The notes under the pieces are model-generated. The model saw only the letters and a list, made by a program, of their open reading frames with translations. It had not been told where the DNA came from and made no database searches. 64,000 nt of DNA from Deltaproteobacteria bacterium. GTDB lineage: Bacteria; JAMCPX01. This document shows positions 28,389 through 38,504 of this stretch, in pieces (the stretch's first letter is position 1; each line of letters begins with the position of its first letter). The stretch is from positions 27,519 to 91,518 of the forward strand of contig JAMCPX010000007.1 of assembly GCA_023382265.1 (NCBI GenBank), given 5' to 3'. The position numbers and the translations under genes were made by a program.

Positions 28389-29499
28389 AGATATTGTTAA
28401 ATCATTAAAACCATCACTCATAAACCTTTCTCATGATATATGGTCTCATCCTGAGATTGCACTTGAGGAGTTTCGAACAAGAGATGCGATATGCGATTAC
28501 CTGAGCGCACATGGATTTAACATAAAAAAGTCTATCGGCGGCATTAACACATCATTTATCGCAACTTACGGGCATAAGCCACATCCTGCAATAGCATACC
28601 TTTCAGAAATGGATGCATTGCCCGAACTGGGCCACGCATGCGGTCATAATGTTAATGCCTGTATAAGCGCTGGTGCTGCTGTTGCATTGTCAAAATCGGT
28701 AAACAAGGATAAATGTACGATTGCTGTTATAGGCACGCCTGCAGAGGAAATAGGATTCGGAAAACCAGAGCTTATAAGGCATGGGATTTTTAAGCCTTTT
28801 GATGCCGCTATTATGAGCCATGCTTCAACAAAACGCATGAGCTTTAGATGCATGCTTGCACTCAAAAAGGTAAAGATAAGTTTTAAAGGAAAGTCCGCAC
28901 ATGCTGCTTCGTATCCGGAGCAGGGTAAAGATGCGCTGTCCGCCCTTATCCTAACAATAAACAATATCAATGCAAAACGTTCTATGTTTAAACCTTACAT
29001 GCATGCAAATTTCATAATCACACGCGGAGGTACGGCACCAAACATAATACCCGATTTTGCGGAAGCTTATTATTATGTAAGGGCTAAAGATCTTAAAGAG
29101 CTTGATGAGCTTATGGAGCATGTAAGGACGGCTGTAAAGGGCGCTGGACTTGCAACAGGTACAAAATATAATATTATAGAACAGGGTTACACACAGTATC
29201 CCTTCAAAATAAATAACGCACTTGTTAGGGTTTATGATGATGTGCTTAAAGAGCTTGGGCTAAAAAAGACCCGGACTGATCCCTGCGAAGGAATGGGGTC
29301 GTCCGATATAGGTAATCTTTCTTATATTATACCCACATTGCATGCAAGTACTCCCATAGGAAAGGATGCACACATCCATACGAATGAATTTAAGACGCTT
29401 GCCGTTTCAAAAACTGCTGACAGCGGCATATTAGAAGGTGCTACCACACTTGGTATGACAGGCTGCAAGATCATAAATAACCCGGGGTTATTATCTTAA
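28354..29499 (+). CDS. M20-family amidohydrolase / metallopeptidase
   Basis: This 381-residue zinc amidohydrolase belongs to the M20 group (AbgB/hippurate-hydrolase-like). Metal and catalytic motifs are YLSEMDALPELGHACGHN, GTPAEEIGFG and, near the end, EGMGSSDIG; the dimerisation insert includes RGGTAPNIIPD. The substrate is probably an N-acyl or aminoacyl amide but cannot be named. The annotated ATG overlaps pyrK by 35 bases; a TTG at 28372 with AGAGGA eight bases upstream is a good alternative. Its 3' end overlaps that of the convergent nuoN by 9 bases. Confidence 0.85.
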   Translation: MQRTLTLKTTIKDIVKSLKPSLINLSHDIWSHPEIALEEFRTRDAICDYLSAHGFNIKKSIGGINTSFIATYGHKPHPAIAYLSEMDALPELGHACGHNVNACISAGAAVALSKSVNKDKCTIAVIGTPAEEIGFGKPELIRHGIFKPFDAAIMSHASTKRMSFRCMLALKKVKISFKGKSAHAASYPEQGKDALSALILTINNINAKRSMFKPYMHANFIITRGGTAPNIIPDFAEAYYYVRAKDLKELDELMEHVRTAVKGAGLATGTKYNIIEQGYTQYPFKINNALVRVYDDVLKELGLKKTRTDPCEGMGSSDIGNLSYIIPTLHASTPIGKDAHIHTNEFKTLAVSKTADSGILEGATTLGMTGCKIINNPGLLS

Positions 29500-30936
29500 C
29501 AACGAATTTATAGATTGGACTGCAATATGTATCAGTTCAGAAGGCAATATGCCAAATTGAAAAACACCCCATATTGCTATAATTATGCCTATCGATATGC
29601 CTGCCGGTACCGGAGTCTGTGTCTGAATCTCCGGTTCTTCAAAATACATTGCATAAACGACCCGCAAATAATAGTAAAGCGATATTATGCTTGTAAATAT
29701 ACCAAAGATTGCGAGCCCGATATAACCGTTACTTATGGCCGCACTGAATACGTAGAATTTTGCCAGAAACCCTGCTGTAGGAGGTATTCCTGAAAGTGAT
29801 AAAAGGAAGATAGCCATCATAAGACTAATTACCGGATGCGTTTTTGAAAGACCACTGTAATCGGAAAGCTCATTACCCGTCCCATCCTTCTTTTCAAGGT
29901 ATGTAACAATTGCAAATGCACCCGTTGTTGTAAACGTATATGCAATAAGATAAAATATGGCTGCCGACATCCCGTAAACACTGCCGGAGACAAGTCCAAC
30001 CACAATATACCCTGCATGTGCAATGCTTGAATATGCCAGCATACGTTTTACATTCTTTTGTGAGATTGCAACAACATTACCCACAAGCATTGTCAATGCA
30101 CTTAAAACCCATAGTGCATCCGATACTGGTACTTTATAAACATTGAACACTATGATCACAAGTTTTATAATTGCCGCAAAACTCGCGGTCTTTACAGCGG
30201 TTGCCATAAACCCTGTAACAGGTGCAGGAGCACCTTCATAGGCATCGGGTGCCCATGCGTGGAATGGAACGACCGCAACCTTGAATCCTAGACCTATTAA
30301 TATGAATGTAATGCCGCCCATCATGATGATGTTGGTCATCAAATCCTGTCTTGCGGTAAGAGACTTTGCAATAAGATAAAGATTGGTGGTACCCAGTACG
30401 CTATAAACAAGTGCTATACCGTATAATAAAAATGCTGTTGCATAAGCTCCAAGAAGAAGATATTTCATTGAGCCTTCAAGGCTTGCACTTCTATCCCTTG
30501 TAAAACCAACAAGAGGATACACAGAAAAACTCATAAGCTCAAGCCCGAGGACAAGAACGATCATGTTTGTCGCAGAAATTATAAACATCATCCCGAGAAT
30601 TGCACTTAAGATAAGGATGTAAAAATGGCCGCCGTCGGGCTCAAACCTATCCACATAATCCAATGAAACTAATATCGTTATAACACCAGACAGCATAACA
30701 ATCATAAATAGTATAAGAGAAAACTCATCAATAGCGATCATGTTTGAAAATCCCATAATCTTATTACCCCAGAGATATATGGAAGTCCCCATACCCGTTA
30801 ATATGCCGAGCACGGCTATTATACCTACAGCTAATTTTCTGCCCTCTGTAAAAGCGTCAAACATGGAAACTATAAAAAGCGTTACTACAATAACAAGTTC
30901 CGGAAGGATGGCAGTAAGATTCATTTGTCCCATCAT
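29491..30936 (-). CDS. nuoN: NADH-quinone oxidoreductase subunit N
   Basis: NuoN is one of the three antiporter-like proton-pumping membrane subunits of complex I. It has 481 residues with about 14 helices, the discontinuous-helix region and conserved charged residues (LELMSFSVYPLVG, FKVAVVPFHAWAPDAYEGAP, KRMLAYSSIAHAGY). It is the last gene of the operon. Its 3' end is convergent with and overlaps the M20 gene by 9 bases, leaving no room for a terminator between them. Confidence 0.97.
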   Translation of the reverse strand: MMGQMNLTAILPELVIVVTLFIVSMFDAFTEGRKLAVGIIAVLGILTGMGTSIYLWGNKIMGFSNMIAIDEFSLILFMIVMLSGVITILVSLDYVDRFEPDGGHFYILILSAILGMMFIISATNMIVLVLGLELMSFSVYPLVGFTRDRSASLEGSMKYLLLGAYATAFLLYGIALVYSVLGTTNLYLIAKSLTARQDLMTNIIMMGGITFILIGLGFKVAVVPFHAWAPDAYEGAPAPVTGFMATAVKTASFAAIIKLVIIVFNVYKVPVSDALWVLSALTMLVGNVVAISQKNVKRMLAYSSIAHAGYIVVGLVSGSVYGMSAAIFYLIAYTFTTTGAFAIVTYLEKKDGTGNELSDYSGLSKTHPVISLMMAIFLLSLSGIPPTAGFLAKFYVFSAAISNGYIGLAIFGIFTSIISLYYYLRVVYAMYFEEPEIQTQTPVPAGISIGIIIAIWGVFQFGILPSELIHIAVQSINSLLR

Positions 30937-30937
30937 T

Positions 30938-32515
30938 TTATTTCATCCTCTCCTGCATCCTGATCTGTGGAGGCTGAACCGGTACCGGTTGAATCACTTG
31001 CTGATTCTGAATCTGCAGTGGTTGAGCAAATGGTTTTGGTTTGACATACTCAATATAAGACCTGCTTGCATTGTTTATAATTTTTAAAAATGGCTTCGGA
31101 TAAACGCCAATCCATACAATCATTACGAGGATAGGAAGCATAACTATAATCTCCCTTATACCCAAATCCTTCAGCCCTTCGTTTTTTTCATTCTTTATCT
31201 TACCAAAGAAAACTTTTTGATATGTTCTTAACATATAAACAGCGCCAAGCACAACACCAGTGCCTGCAAATACAGCATAAACAGGCTTATCGAGAAATGA
31301 TCCGATGAGTATCAGAAACTCGCCCACGAAACCATTCAATCCGGGCAACCCGATGGATGATAAGGTTACAATCATAAAGATTGTGGCAAACACGGGCATT
31401 ACTTTTGCAATACCGCCGAACTCCGATATCTCTCTCGTGTGCCTGCGCTCATATATCATACCCACGAGCAAGAACAATGCCCCTGTTGAAAGTCCATGAT
31501 TTATCATCTGCAACACGGCTCCATCAACGCTCTGCATATTAAGGGCAACAAGCCCAAGCATGACAAATCCAAGATGACTAACAGAGGAGTATGCAACAAG
31601 TTTTTTTATGTCAGTCTGCATCATAGCAACAAGCGCACCATAAATAATTCCTATAATGGCGAGTATTGCTATGTACGGCAGGAATATGGCTGCTGCCTGC
31701 GGGAACAAGGGCATTGCAAGCCTCATATAACCATAGGTTCCCATCTTAAGTAAAACACCCGCAAGTATAACACTGCCGCCTGTCGGTGCTTCAACATGCG
31801 CATCCGGCAGCCATGTGTGGAATGGAAACATTGGCACCTTGATCGCGAAAGAAAGAGCGAATGCGGCAAACAACCATACCTGAACACTGAGAGGCAGGTT
31901 TAATCCATACAGTTTTATTATATCAAATGTATAAATACCCGTCTGCCTTCCGTATGCATAGTATAGATAGATTATCGCTATAAGCATCAACAAACTGCCA
32001 AACATGGTATAGATAAAGAACTTTACTGCAGCGTATATCCTTCTCGGACCTCCCCATATACCAATTATCAAGTACATCGGTATAAGCATTGCCTCCCAGA
32101 ACATATAGAAGAGTATGAGATCAAATGCTGCAAAGACACCAAGCATGCCTGTTTCAAGTACTAAAAACCAGAGGTAATACTCCTTTTCTCTGTTTTTTAT
32201 GTAAGACCATGATCCAAGTATAACAATCGGCGTAAGAAAGGTTGTCAGTAACAACAATAAAAGACTTAAGCCGTCTACACCGACATGATAGTTTATATTA
32301 TACGCACCTATCCATGAGTGTCTCTCCACAAGCTGGAGTCCTATCTGTGCCGGATTAAACCAATGTACAAGGAATAAAGACAATATAAAATTGACAAGCG
32401 ATATTATCAGGGCATACCACCTTATCATTGTTTTGCCATTTATTATTGCACCGGCTATTGCTCCGATCAGCGGTAAGAAAATTATTATCGTAAGTATATG
32501 AGACTTCAATTCCAT
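30938..32515 (-). CDS. nuoM: NADH-quinone oxidoreductase subunit M
   Basis: NuoM is an antiporter-like proton-pumping subunit. The 525-residue protein has about 14 helices and the motifs [57 protein letters not shown] and [14 protein letters not shown]. The C-terminus has an unusual hydrophilic Pro/Gln-rich tail (about 30 residues after the last helix). It lies between nuoL (6 bases) and nuoN (1 base). Confidence 0.97.
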   Translation of the reverse strand: MELKSHILTIIIFLPLIGAIAGAIINGKTMIRWYALIISLVNFILSLFLVHWFNPAQIGLQLVERHSWIGAYNINYHVGVDGLSLLLLLLTTFLTPIVILGSWSYIKNREKEYYLWFLVLETGMLGVFAAFDLILFYMFWEAMLIPMYLIIGIWGGPRRIYAAVKFFIYTMFGSLLMLIAIIYLYYAYGRQTGIYTFDIIKLYGLNLPLSVQVWLFAAFALSFAIKVPMFPFHTWLPDAHVEAPTGGSVILAGVLLKMGTYGYMRLAMPLFPQAAAIFLPYIAILAIIGIIYGALVAMMQTDIKKLVAYSSVSHLGFVMLGLVALNMQSVDGAVLQMINHGLSTGALFLLVGMIYERRHTREISEFGGIAKVMPVFATIFMIVTLSSIGLPGLNGFVGEFLILIGSFLDKPVYAVFAGTGVVLGAVYMLRTYQKVFFGKIKNEKNEGLKDLGIREIIVMLPILVMIVWIGVYPKPFLKIINNASRSYIEYVKPKPFAQPLQIQNQQVIQPVPVQPPQIRMQERMK

Positions 32516-32521
32516 ATCATC

Positions 32522-34459
32522 CTACCTCAACACAAAGTATGCAAACAATGCAAAAACACCAACCAAAAATACGAGTACGTATATCTGGAAATCACCTGTC
32601 TGAATCTTTTTTAGTTTTGAAGATGTCCATTTTGTAATCGCAGCTGAGCCATTTACAGTACCGTCCACGATCCATACATCGAAGAACCTCCATAGAATAT
32701 TTTCCGATAACCACATCATGGGCTGTATAATAATTGCATTGTATATCTCATCGACATAGTATTTGTTTAACAGCAAAGTGTATAAACCGTCCGAGCCTTG
32801 TGCGATCTTCTTTGCGGTATCTCCTTTTGTCTTAATGTATATAAACCATGCCATAAATAATCCTGCAAAAGCCATGATAATAGAGCCAATCATAAGGAAT
32901 GATTCTATTGATACACCCGCTTCAGGTACCGCTGCATTATTGAATACCGGTGCAAGATAATTGGCGAAGAGATCAGAGTTGTTCCATCCAAAAATATGCC
33001 CGAGGAGCGGGGGTATGCCAATATACCCGCCTATAACGGAAAGAACGGCAAGGACGATTAAAGGTATTGTCATGATCCCCGGCGATTCATGAATATGTTC
33101 CTGTACATGGTGATCAGCCCTGCTCTCTCCATAGAATGTCATATAAACAAGCCTGAATATGTAAAAGGCCGTTAAAAGTGCTGTTATGAATCCAAGTGCC
33201 CAGACCACAGTGTGCCCTGATGTATAAGCTGCCGATAGTATACTGTCTTTACTGAAAAATCCCGAAAGACCGGGGATACCCGATATTGCAAGGGCTGCTG
33301 CAAGAAATGCTGCATGGGTAACTGGGATTTTGTTTTTTAGACCGCCCATCTTTCTCATATCCTGTTCACCGGACATGGCGTGGATCACACTGCCTGCTCC
33401 GAGAAAGAGTAATGCCTTAAAAAATGCATGTGTCATAAGATGGAATATCCCTGCGCTAAACGCACCTACACCTACACCAATAAACATATATCCGATCTGG
33501 CTAATCGTAGAATATGCAAGTACGCGTTTTATATCATTCTGGACAAGCCCTATGGTTGCTGCATAGAGTGCTGTTAATCCGCCCACCACAGCGACTACTT
33601 CAAGAGCAAAAGGAGCAAGCTGATACAAAAAGTTCATTCTTGCTATCATATAAACACCCGCCGTTACCATTGTTGCTGCATGGATCAATGCACTCACAGG
33701 CGTAGGGCCTTCCATCGCATCCGGCAGCCACACATAGAGAGGCAGCTGTGCAGACTTCCCGGTTGCACCAAAAAATAAGAGTATACCCACGATCGTTAAT
33801 ATCTGAGGTGAGATAAGGTTTATGTGTGCTTGCATTGTTCTAAAATCAAATGTATAAATGCCCTTTGATGCAAACGCCGATGCAAGCAAAAATAAACCCA
33901 ATAGAAATCCATAGTCTCCAACCCTGTTTGTTATAAATGCCTTTTTACCCGCATTGGCTGCAGAGTCTTTTTCATACCAGAATCCTATTAACAGGTATGA
34001 GCATAAACCCACCCCCTCCCATCCGACAAACATGAGTACGATATTTGACGATAGGACAAGAAGCAGCATTGAGAACATAAACAAGTTCAGGTATGCAAAG
34101 TACCTTGCGTATCCCTTGTCCTCATGCATGTAACCCACAGAATATACATGAATCAAGAACCCAACCCCAGTTACAACAAGTGCCATCACTGAACTGAGTT
34201 GATCAAACATAAGTTTAAAATCAATAGTAAGTGAGCCTGCATTTATCCATGTATAAACATGATCAACCAAAAGCCTCTGCTCGGCAGGCATACCCAATAG
34301 AATAAAGAACAGGTAAGACGAGGTTAAAAAGCTCAACAGAATGGCTGTACTGGCGACCCATGAAACAGCCTTATTGCCGAGCCTTTTGCCGATCATGCCG
34401 TTTATTACAAACCCGAGGAGCGGGAATATCAAAATATATCTTATAATGTTCAGTTCCAT
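32522..34459 (-). CDS. nuoL: NADH-quinone oxidoreductase subunit L
   Basis: NuoL is the distal antiporter-like subunit, with the long lateral helix bracing the membrane arm. The 645-residue protein shows FVGWEGVGLCSYLLIGFWY, GKSAQLPLYVWLPDAMEGPTP, HAATMVTAGVYM, KRVLAYSTISQIGYM and HAFFKALLFLGAGSVIHA, all diagnostic. The length and C-terminal helices match the family. Confidence 0.97.
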   Translation of the reverse strand: MELNIIRYILIFPLLGFVINGMIGKRLGNKAVSWVASTAILLSFLTSSYLFFILLGMPAEQRLLVDHVYTWINAGSLTIDFKLMFDQLSSVMALVVTGVGFLIHVYSVGYMHEDKGYARYFAYLNLFMFSMLLLVLSSNIVLMFVGWEGVGLCSYLLIGFWYEKDSAANAGKKAFITNRVGDYGFLLGLFLLASAFASKGIYTFDFRTMQAHINLISPQILTIVGILLFFGATGKSAQLPLYVWLPDAMEGPTPVSALIHAATMVTAGVYMIARMNFLYQLAPFALEVVAVVGGLTALYAATIGLVQNDIKRVLAYSTISQIGYMFIGVGVGAFSAGIFHLMTHAFFKALLFLGAGSVIHAMSGEQDMRKMGGLKNKIPVTHAAFLAAALAISGIPGLSGFFSKDSILSAAYTSGHTVVWALGFITALLTAFYIFRLVYMTFYGESRADHHVQEHIHESPGIMTIPLIVLAVLSVIGGYIGIPPLLGHIFGWNNSDLFANYLAPVFNNAAVPEAGVSIESFLMIGSIIMAFAGLFMAWFIYIKTKGDTAKKIAQGSDGLYTLLLNKYYVDEIYNAIIIQPMMWLSENILWRFFDVWIVDGTVNGSAAITKWTSSKLKKIQTGDFQIYVLVFLVGVFALFAYFVLR

Positions 34460-34463
34460 TGTA

Positions 34464-34763
34464 TTACCATTTTAACTGCTTTAGATCGTCGATTTTCAGC
34501 ATGCCGGATGTTTTATAAATCCTTACAAGAAGCGCCAGGGCTATTGCTGTTTCTGCTGCCGCAATGGTTATCACCATTATTACAAATATCTGTCCGTCCA
34601 GTGTGTGCAGGTACTTTGATACAGATACAAACAGGATGTTTACGGCATTAAGCATGAGCTCAAGAGAAACAAGCATAATGATAATATTCCTGCGCATTGC
34701 AACACCTATCATCCCTATTACGAAAAGGATGAAACTTAAAATAACGAGCATCTGATAACTCAT
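34464..34763 (-). CDS. nuoK: NADH-quinone oxidoreductase subunit K
   Basis: NuoK is a small three-helix proton-channel subunit (99 residues). It shows the conserved glutamate-bearing helices (IIIMLVSLELMLNAVNI and ITIAAAETAIALAL). Its start overlaps the nuoJ stop by 4 bases. Confidence 0.96.
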   Translation of the reverse strand: MSYQMLVILSFILFVIGMIGVAMRRNIIIMLVSLELMLNAVNILFVSVSKYLHTLDGQIFVIMVITIAAAETAIALALLVRIYKTSGMLKIDDLKQLKW

Positions 34764-35263
34764 TGATCCCTCTTCTTTTTTATAAATGTAAGTGCGCCAA
34801 ATATACCCACAAGCAGCACAAATGATGCAAGTTCAAAAGGTAAAAGATAATATTTAAGCAGGCTAAACCCGATATTCTGTGCAGAGCCGAATCCACTTAT
34901 CACAAAACCCTCGGGCATCTTAAAGACGGCCCGTGCCATGTAGAACCCTATTACCGCTATAAGCATTATTATAAGATAAGACGCTATAGAGGCAGGTTTA
35001 AATTTAATAAATGCGTGATCAGATTTCCTTAAATTAAACATCATTATAACAAAGAGGAATAGAATAAGCATCGCTCCAACATACACTATGATCTGAACGG
35101 CGGCTAAAAATGGTGCATCAAGCAGGATAAAAACAAAAGCGGTTAAAAAGAAAGAAACACCCATTGAGAGAGTACTGTAAAGAGGATTGGTAGATAGAAT
35201 GGCATACAGATAGGATAAGATCAGCAGCACCGACAGAATATACATTAAAACGGTACCTATCAT
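34760..35263 (-). CDS. nuoJ: NADH-quinone oxidoreductase subunit J
   Basis: NuoJ is a five-helix subunit at the interface of the peripheral and membrane arms. The 167-residue protein contains LDAPFLAAVQIIVYVGAMLILFLFVIMM, the pi-bulge helix signature. The stop and start overlap nuoK and nuoI by 4 bases each. Confidence 0.96.
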   Translation of the reverse strand: MIGTVLMYILSVLLILSYLYAILSTNPLYSTLSMGVSFFLTAFVFILLDAPFLAAVQIIVYVGAMLILFLFVIMMFNLRKSDHAFIKFKPASIASYLIIMLIAVIGFYMARAVFKMPEGFVISGFGSAQNIGFSLLKYYLLPFELASFVLLVGIFGALTFIKKKRDQ

Positions 35264-35790
35264 TTTGCCACCATCCTCAGGTCGGTTTTTTGCAGAACTA
35301 ACTTTGGCCGCTGTTCCGCCACAAGACTATAAAAATCTGTCATGATTATTGCATTCTCGGGACACGCTTCAACACAGTATCCACAGTATGCACATCTTGT
35401 AAGATCAACCTCAAAAATTTTTGGGCTTCTCTCTTTTCTCGGATCCGGGGATTCTTCCGGCTCAATATATATCGCAAAAAAAGGACATACAGTTTCGCAC
35501 ATCTTGCACGCAACGCATCGTCCGAGATCTCCGTCTACAACAAGAGCGTGCTTGCCTCTAAAATCCGTTGTAAGTTCTATCCTTTCAACGAACTCCTGAG
35601 CATCCTTATCCATTACCTTTATTATGCTTCTTCTCTGTCCTCTAATTTCAAGTCTCTCTTCGGGATAGTTTATTGCAAATTTCTTTCTTCTGAAGAAGTG
35701 TGTAATTGTAACACCAAGTCCCTTTATAATCTCAATGAGATAAACGGCTTCCTTAAATTTATATCTTTTTTTATCTGTCTGATTTACCAT
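35260..35790 (-). CDS. nuoI: NADH-quinone oxidoreductase subunit I (2x[4Fe-4S])
   Basis: NuoI carries clusters N6a and N6b that feed electrons to N2. Two ferredoxin motifs are intact: CVACKMCETVCP and CAYCGYCVEACP. The amphipathic N-terminal helix and FFRRKKFAINYPEE are typical. It has 176 residues. The start is followed 2 bases upstream by the nuoH stop. Confidence 0.97.
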   Translation of the reverse strand: MVNQTDKKRYKFKEAVYLIEIIKGLGVTITHFFRRKKFAINYPEERLEIRGQRRSIIKVMDKDAQEFVERIELTTDFRGKHALVVDGDLGRCVACKMCETVCPFFAIYIEPEESPDPRKERSPKIFEVDLTRCAYCGYCVEACPENAIIMTDFYSLVAEQRPKLVLQKTDLRMVAK

Positions 35791-35792
35791 AT

Positions 35793-36872
35793 CTAAATAA
35801 CCCTCAACATCATAAGAACGGCTGTTATAACGATGTTTAAAAGTGCAAGCGGGATTAATAGTTTCCAGCCAAGCGCTGTTAATTGATCAAATCTGAATCT
35901 CGGCAGTGTCCATCTTATCCACAGGAATAAGAACAGGAAAAATACTGTCTTCACGACGAATGACAAAATCCGGAGTATCGCCACAATCCAGTTCGGCATA
36001 TATAAAATCCCGAGCTTTGGGAAAATAAAGCCTATGCTGTGAAGATAAGGTACCTGGTATCCGCCAAAGTAGAGTGTTGCAAGCAAGGCTGATGCTGTAA
36101 TTATGTTTGCATATTCACCCATAAAAAAGAAAGCAAACTTCATACTTGAATACTCTGTATGATACCCGCCAACAAGTTCTGATTCGGCTTCCGGCAGATC
36201 AAACGGGACTCTGTTTGTCTCCGCAAAAACGCTTACAATAAAAAGTATAAATCCAAGCGGCTGAACCAATATACCCCATTTCGGAATTACACCAAACCAC
36301 AGATTACCCTGATACTGGGCAATTTTATTCAATTGTAATGAGCCGTAAACCATTATTATCCCTATCACAGATAGCCCCATTGCAATTTCGTAGCTTATAA
36401 ATTGAGATGCCGATCTGAGCCCGCCAAGTAAAGAAAACTTGTTGTTTGACGACCAGCCTCCCATTATGATTCCGAATATCCCGATGCCGGCAACTGCAAA
36501 TATATAAAGTATGCCGACATTAAAATCTGCAATCTGGAGATGTATAGTTTTACCAAACAGCGTTAAATTCCCGCCAAATGGAACAACCGCGAATGTAAGT
36601 ATCGCTGGAACTATGATCAAAATCGGTGCAACGATAAAGAGAAACCTGTTCACTTCAGCCGGTACTACATCTTCTTTCATCAGGAACTTAACTCCATCCG
36701 CAACTGGCTGTAACAATCCATAAGGTCCAACCCTGTTCGGACCGTACCTATCCTGAATAAAAGCGCTTATCCTTCTTTCTGCAAGTGTCAACAATGCAAC
36801 CGTGCTTATAAGTACACCAAACACTATAAGGATCATTACTGTGTATATTATAATTGTTGTATAATTTACCAT
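35793..36872 (-). CDS. nuoH: NADH-quinone oxidoreductase subunit H
   Basis: NuoH forms part of the quinone-binding pocket and first proton path. The 359-residue, eight-helix protein contains ERRISAFIQDRYGPNRVGP, FAETNRVPFDLPEAESELVGGYHTEY and the C-terminal PRFRFDQL, all family hallmarks. It overlaps nuoG by 7 bases. Confidence 0.97.
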   Translation of the reverse strand: MVNYTTIIIYTVMILIVFGVLISTVALLTLAERRISAFIQDRYGPNRVGPYGLLQPVADGVKFLMKEDVVPAEVNRFLFIVAPILIIVPAILTFAVVPFGGNLTLFGKTIHLQIADFNVGILYIFAVAGIGIFGIIMGGWSSNNKFSLLGGLRSASQFISYEIAMGLSVIGIIMVYGSLQLNKIAQYQGNLWFGVIPKWGILVQPLGFILFIVSVFAETNRVPFDLPEAESELVGGYHTEYSSMKFAFFFMGEYANIITASALLATLYFGGYQVPYLHSIGFIFPKLGILYMPNWIVAILRILSFVVKTVFFLFLFLWIRWTLPRFRFDQLTALGWKLLIPLALLNIVITAVLMMLRVI

Positions 36873-38500
36873 AACCTGCCGGCTGCTTTTTTAAGATAAA
36901 GTTCTTTTGAGAGCTCTTCTGCTTTCACATCCTTGAAAAAGGGTATAGTATCAACCATTGTTTTTAAAACCTGATCAAAGCTGCCAAGCCCCTTACCCAT
37001 AATGTTGTACACAATGCTGTTAAGGATATCGAGGTCATTCATTGAATGTTTTGATTCATTTACAGCCTTTTTCAACCTTTGAACCATACCATCTTTATTT
37101 GTATAAGTTCCATCTTTTTGTGCAAAATTTACCCCAGGTAAAATCACGTGCGCTTTTTCCATCCATTCCGAGCTTTTGAAGTCTTCAACAATCACAAACG
37201 GCATTGCAGCAACAGCATCTCCATATTTATCAAGCTGATCAAATACTGGACCAAGTATATATATAAGACTGGGCTTTGATTTTAAAACATCCTCAATATC
37301 AATTAGCTTAATGCCGTACCAGTTTGCAACCTCTTTAACACCTCTCACATTTGGTGCCTGAACACCTTTACGCAGTTTAAGGTTTTGTTTGTCCATGCCA
37401 AATTCTTTTGCTTCCGAGAAGTTTATTATACCTATAGATAATGCTCCTGTATATTTTAAAAGATGCATGAACGCATATGCCTCTTCATTTGTAGCATAAG
37501 GCGAAATAATGCCTGAAACACCGTGTCCGCTGTCTTTTATTTTTTCAGCTACAAAACCGAGTAATTCGTTCCATGCATTTTTTTTCGGTTCAAACCTGTT
37601 TACGGGTTCATCAATCACACGGAACTGGATCATCTTTTTATAGTTAAATCTGCCATCATCACATATAAATCCACTCCTTAGTATCGCATTTATAAGCGGA
37701 TCCGGATAGATAGCCGCAACATCCCTATTGGGATGGGTATGTATGGTTGTGATCTTTGGATTCCTCGACCTCACCCTGTAAACCGTAAACATCTTTGCAT
37801 CAACGTATATCGGGCAGCCTGCCTCACACAATGGACAGATCGTTTCTGTTGTCCTTAAATTGAATACCCTCTCATTAAATCTGAAATCTCTTGTTGTTAA
37901 TGCACCTACAGGACAGATATCGGCTATGTTCCCTATATAACCATAGGTCAACTGCTTGCCCGGAAAAGTTGTTATCTCAGAGCTTGTACCCCTGTACATT
38001 ACAGCCAATTCTTCTGTCCCAACAATCTCCCTGTAGTATCTTACACATCTCTCACACATAATGCATCTTTCCGGATCATAAGCTATGTGCTCGCTTAGTT
38101 CAATATGGTCCCTAAGCTCTTTTGGTTCTATAAAACTGCTCTTATCAGGCCCATATTTATGAGTGTAATCCTGAAGGACACATTCACCCGCTTGATCGCA
38201 ATCGGGACAGTCAAGAGGATGGTTTGTTAATATAAATTCAAGTATAGCCTTTCTTGCCTCTTTTACACGCTCTGTTGTTGTTTTTACAACCATCCCTTCC
38301 GTTGCAACCGTGGTACAGGAGGTTTGCAGCTTTGGCATTTTTTCAATCTCTACAAGACACATCCTGCACAACCCGCCGCTCTGAAAGGATTCATGATAGC
38401 AGAAATGGGGAATCTCAATTCCATTAGCTCTTGCCGCCTCAAGCACCGTAGCACCCTGTTCTGCAGTTATTTTTTTACCGTCTATTTCAAATATAGGCAT
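36866..38500 (-). CDS. nuoG: NADH-quinone oxidoreductase subunit G, short form
   Basis: NuoG carries several Fe-S clusters of the electron-input arm. The N-terminal part has the [2Fe-2S] motif (HFCYHESFQSGGLCRMCLVE), the His/Cys motif HPLDCPDCDQAGEC, CIMCERCVRYYRE with DICPVG, and a further ICPLCEAGC with a fourth Cys in FICDDGRF, which together would bind the additional N7-type cluster. At 544 residues it is much shorter than the 900-residue enterobacterial form; only part of the molybdopterin-oxidoreductase-like region remains. The shortening looks natural, with tight joins to nuoF and nuoH. Confidence 0.93.
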   Translation of the reverse strand: MPIFEIDGKKITAEQGATVLEAARANGIEIPHFCYHESFQSGGLCRMCLVEIEKMPKLQTSCTTVATEGMVVKTTTERVKEARKAILEFILTNHPLDCPDCDQAGECVLQDYTHKYGPDKSSFIEPKELRDHIELSEHIAYDPERCIMCERCVRYYREIVGTEELAVMYRGTSSEITTFPGKQLTYGYIGNIADICPVGALTTRDFRFNERVFNLRTTETICPLCEAGCPIYVDAKMFTVYRVRSRNPKITTIHTHPNRDVAAIYPDPLINAILRSGFICDDGRFNYKKMIQFRVIDEPVNRFEPKKNAWNELLGFVAEKIKDSGHGVSGIISPYATNEEAYAFMHLLKYTGALSIGIINFSEAKEFGMDKQNLKLRKGVQAPNVRGVKEVANWYGIKLIDIEDVLKSKPSLIYILGPVFDQLDKYGDAVAAMPFVIVEDFKSSEWMEKAHVILPGVNFAQKDGTYTNKDGMVQRLKKAVNESKHSMNDLDILNSIVYNIMGKGLGSFDQVLKTMVDTIPFFKDVKAEELSKELYLKKAAGRLW

Positions 38501-38504
38501 AAAT

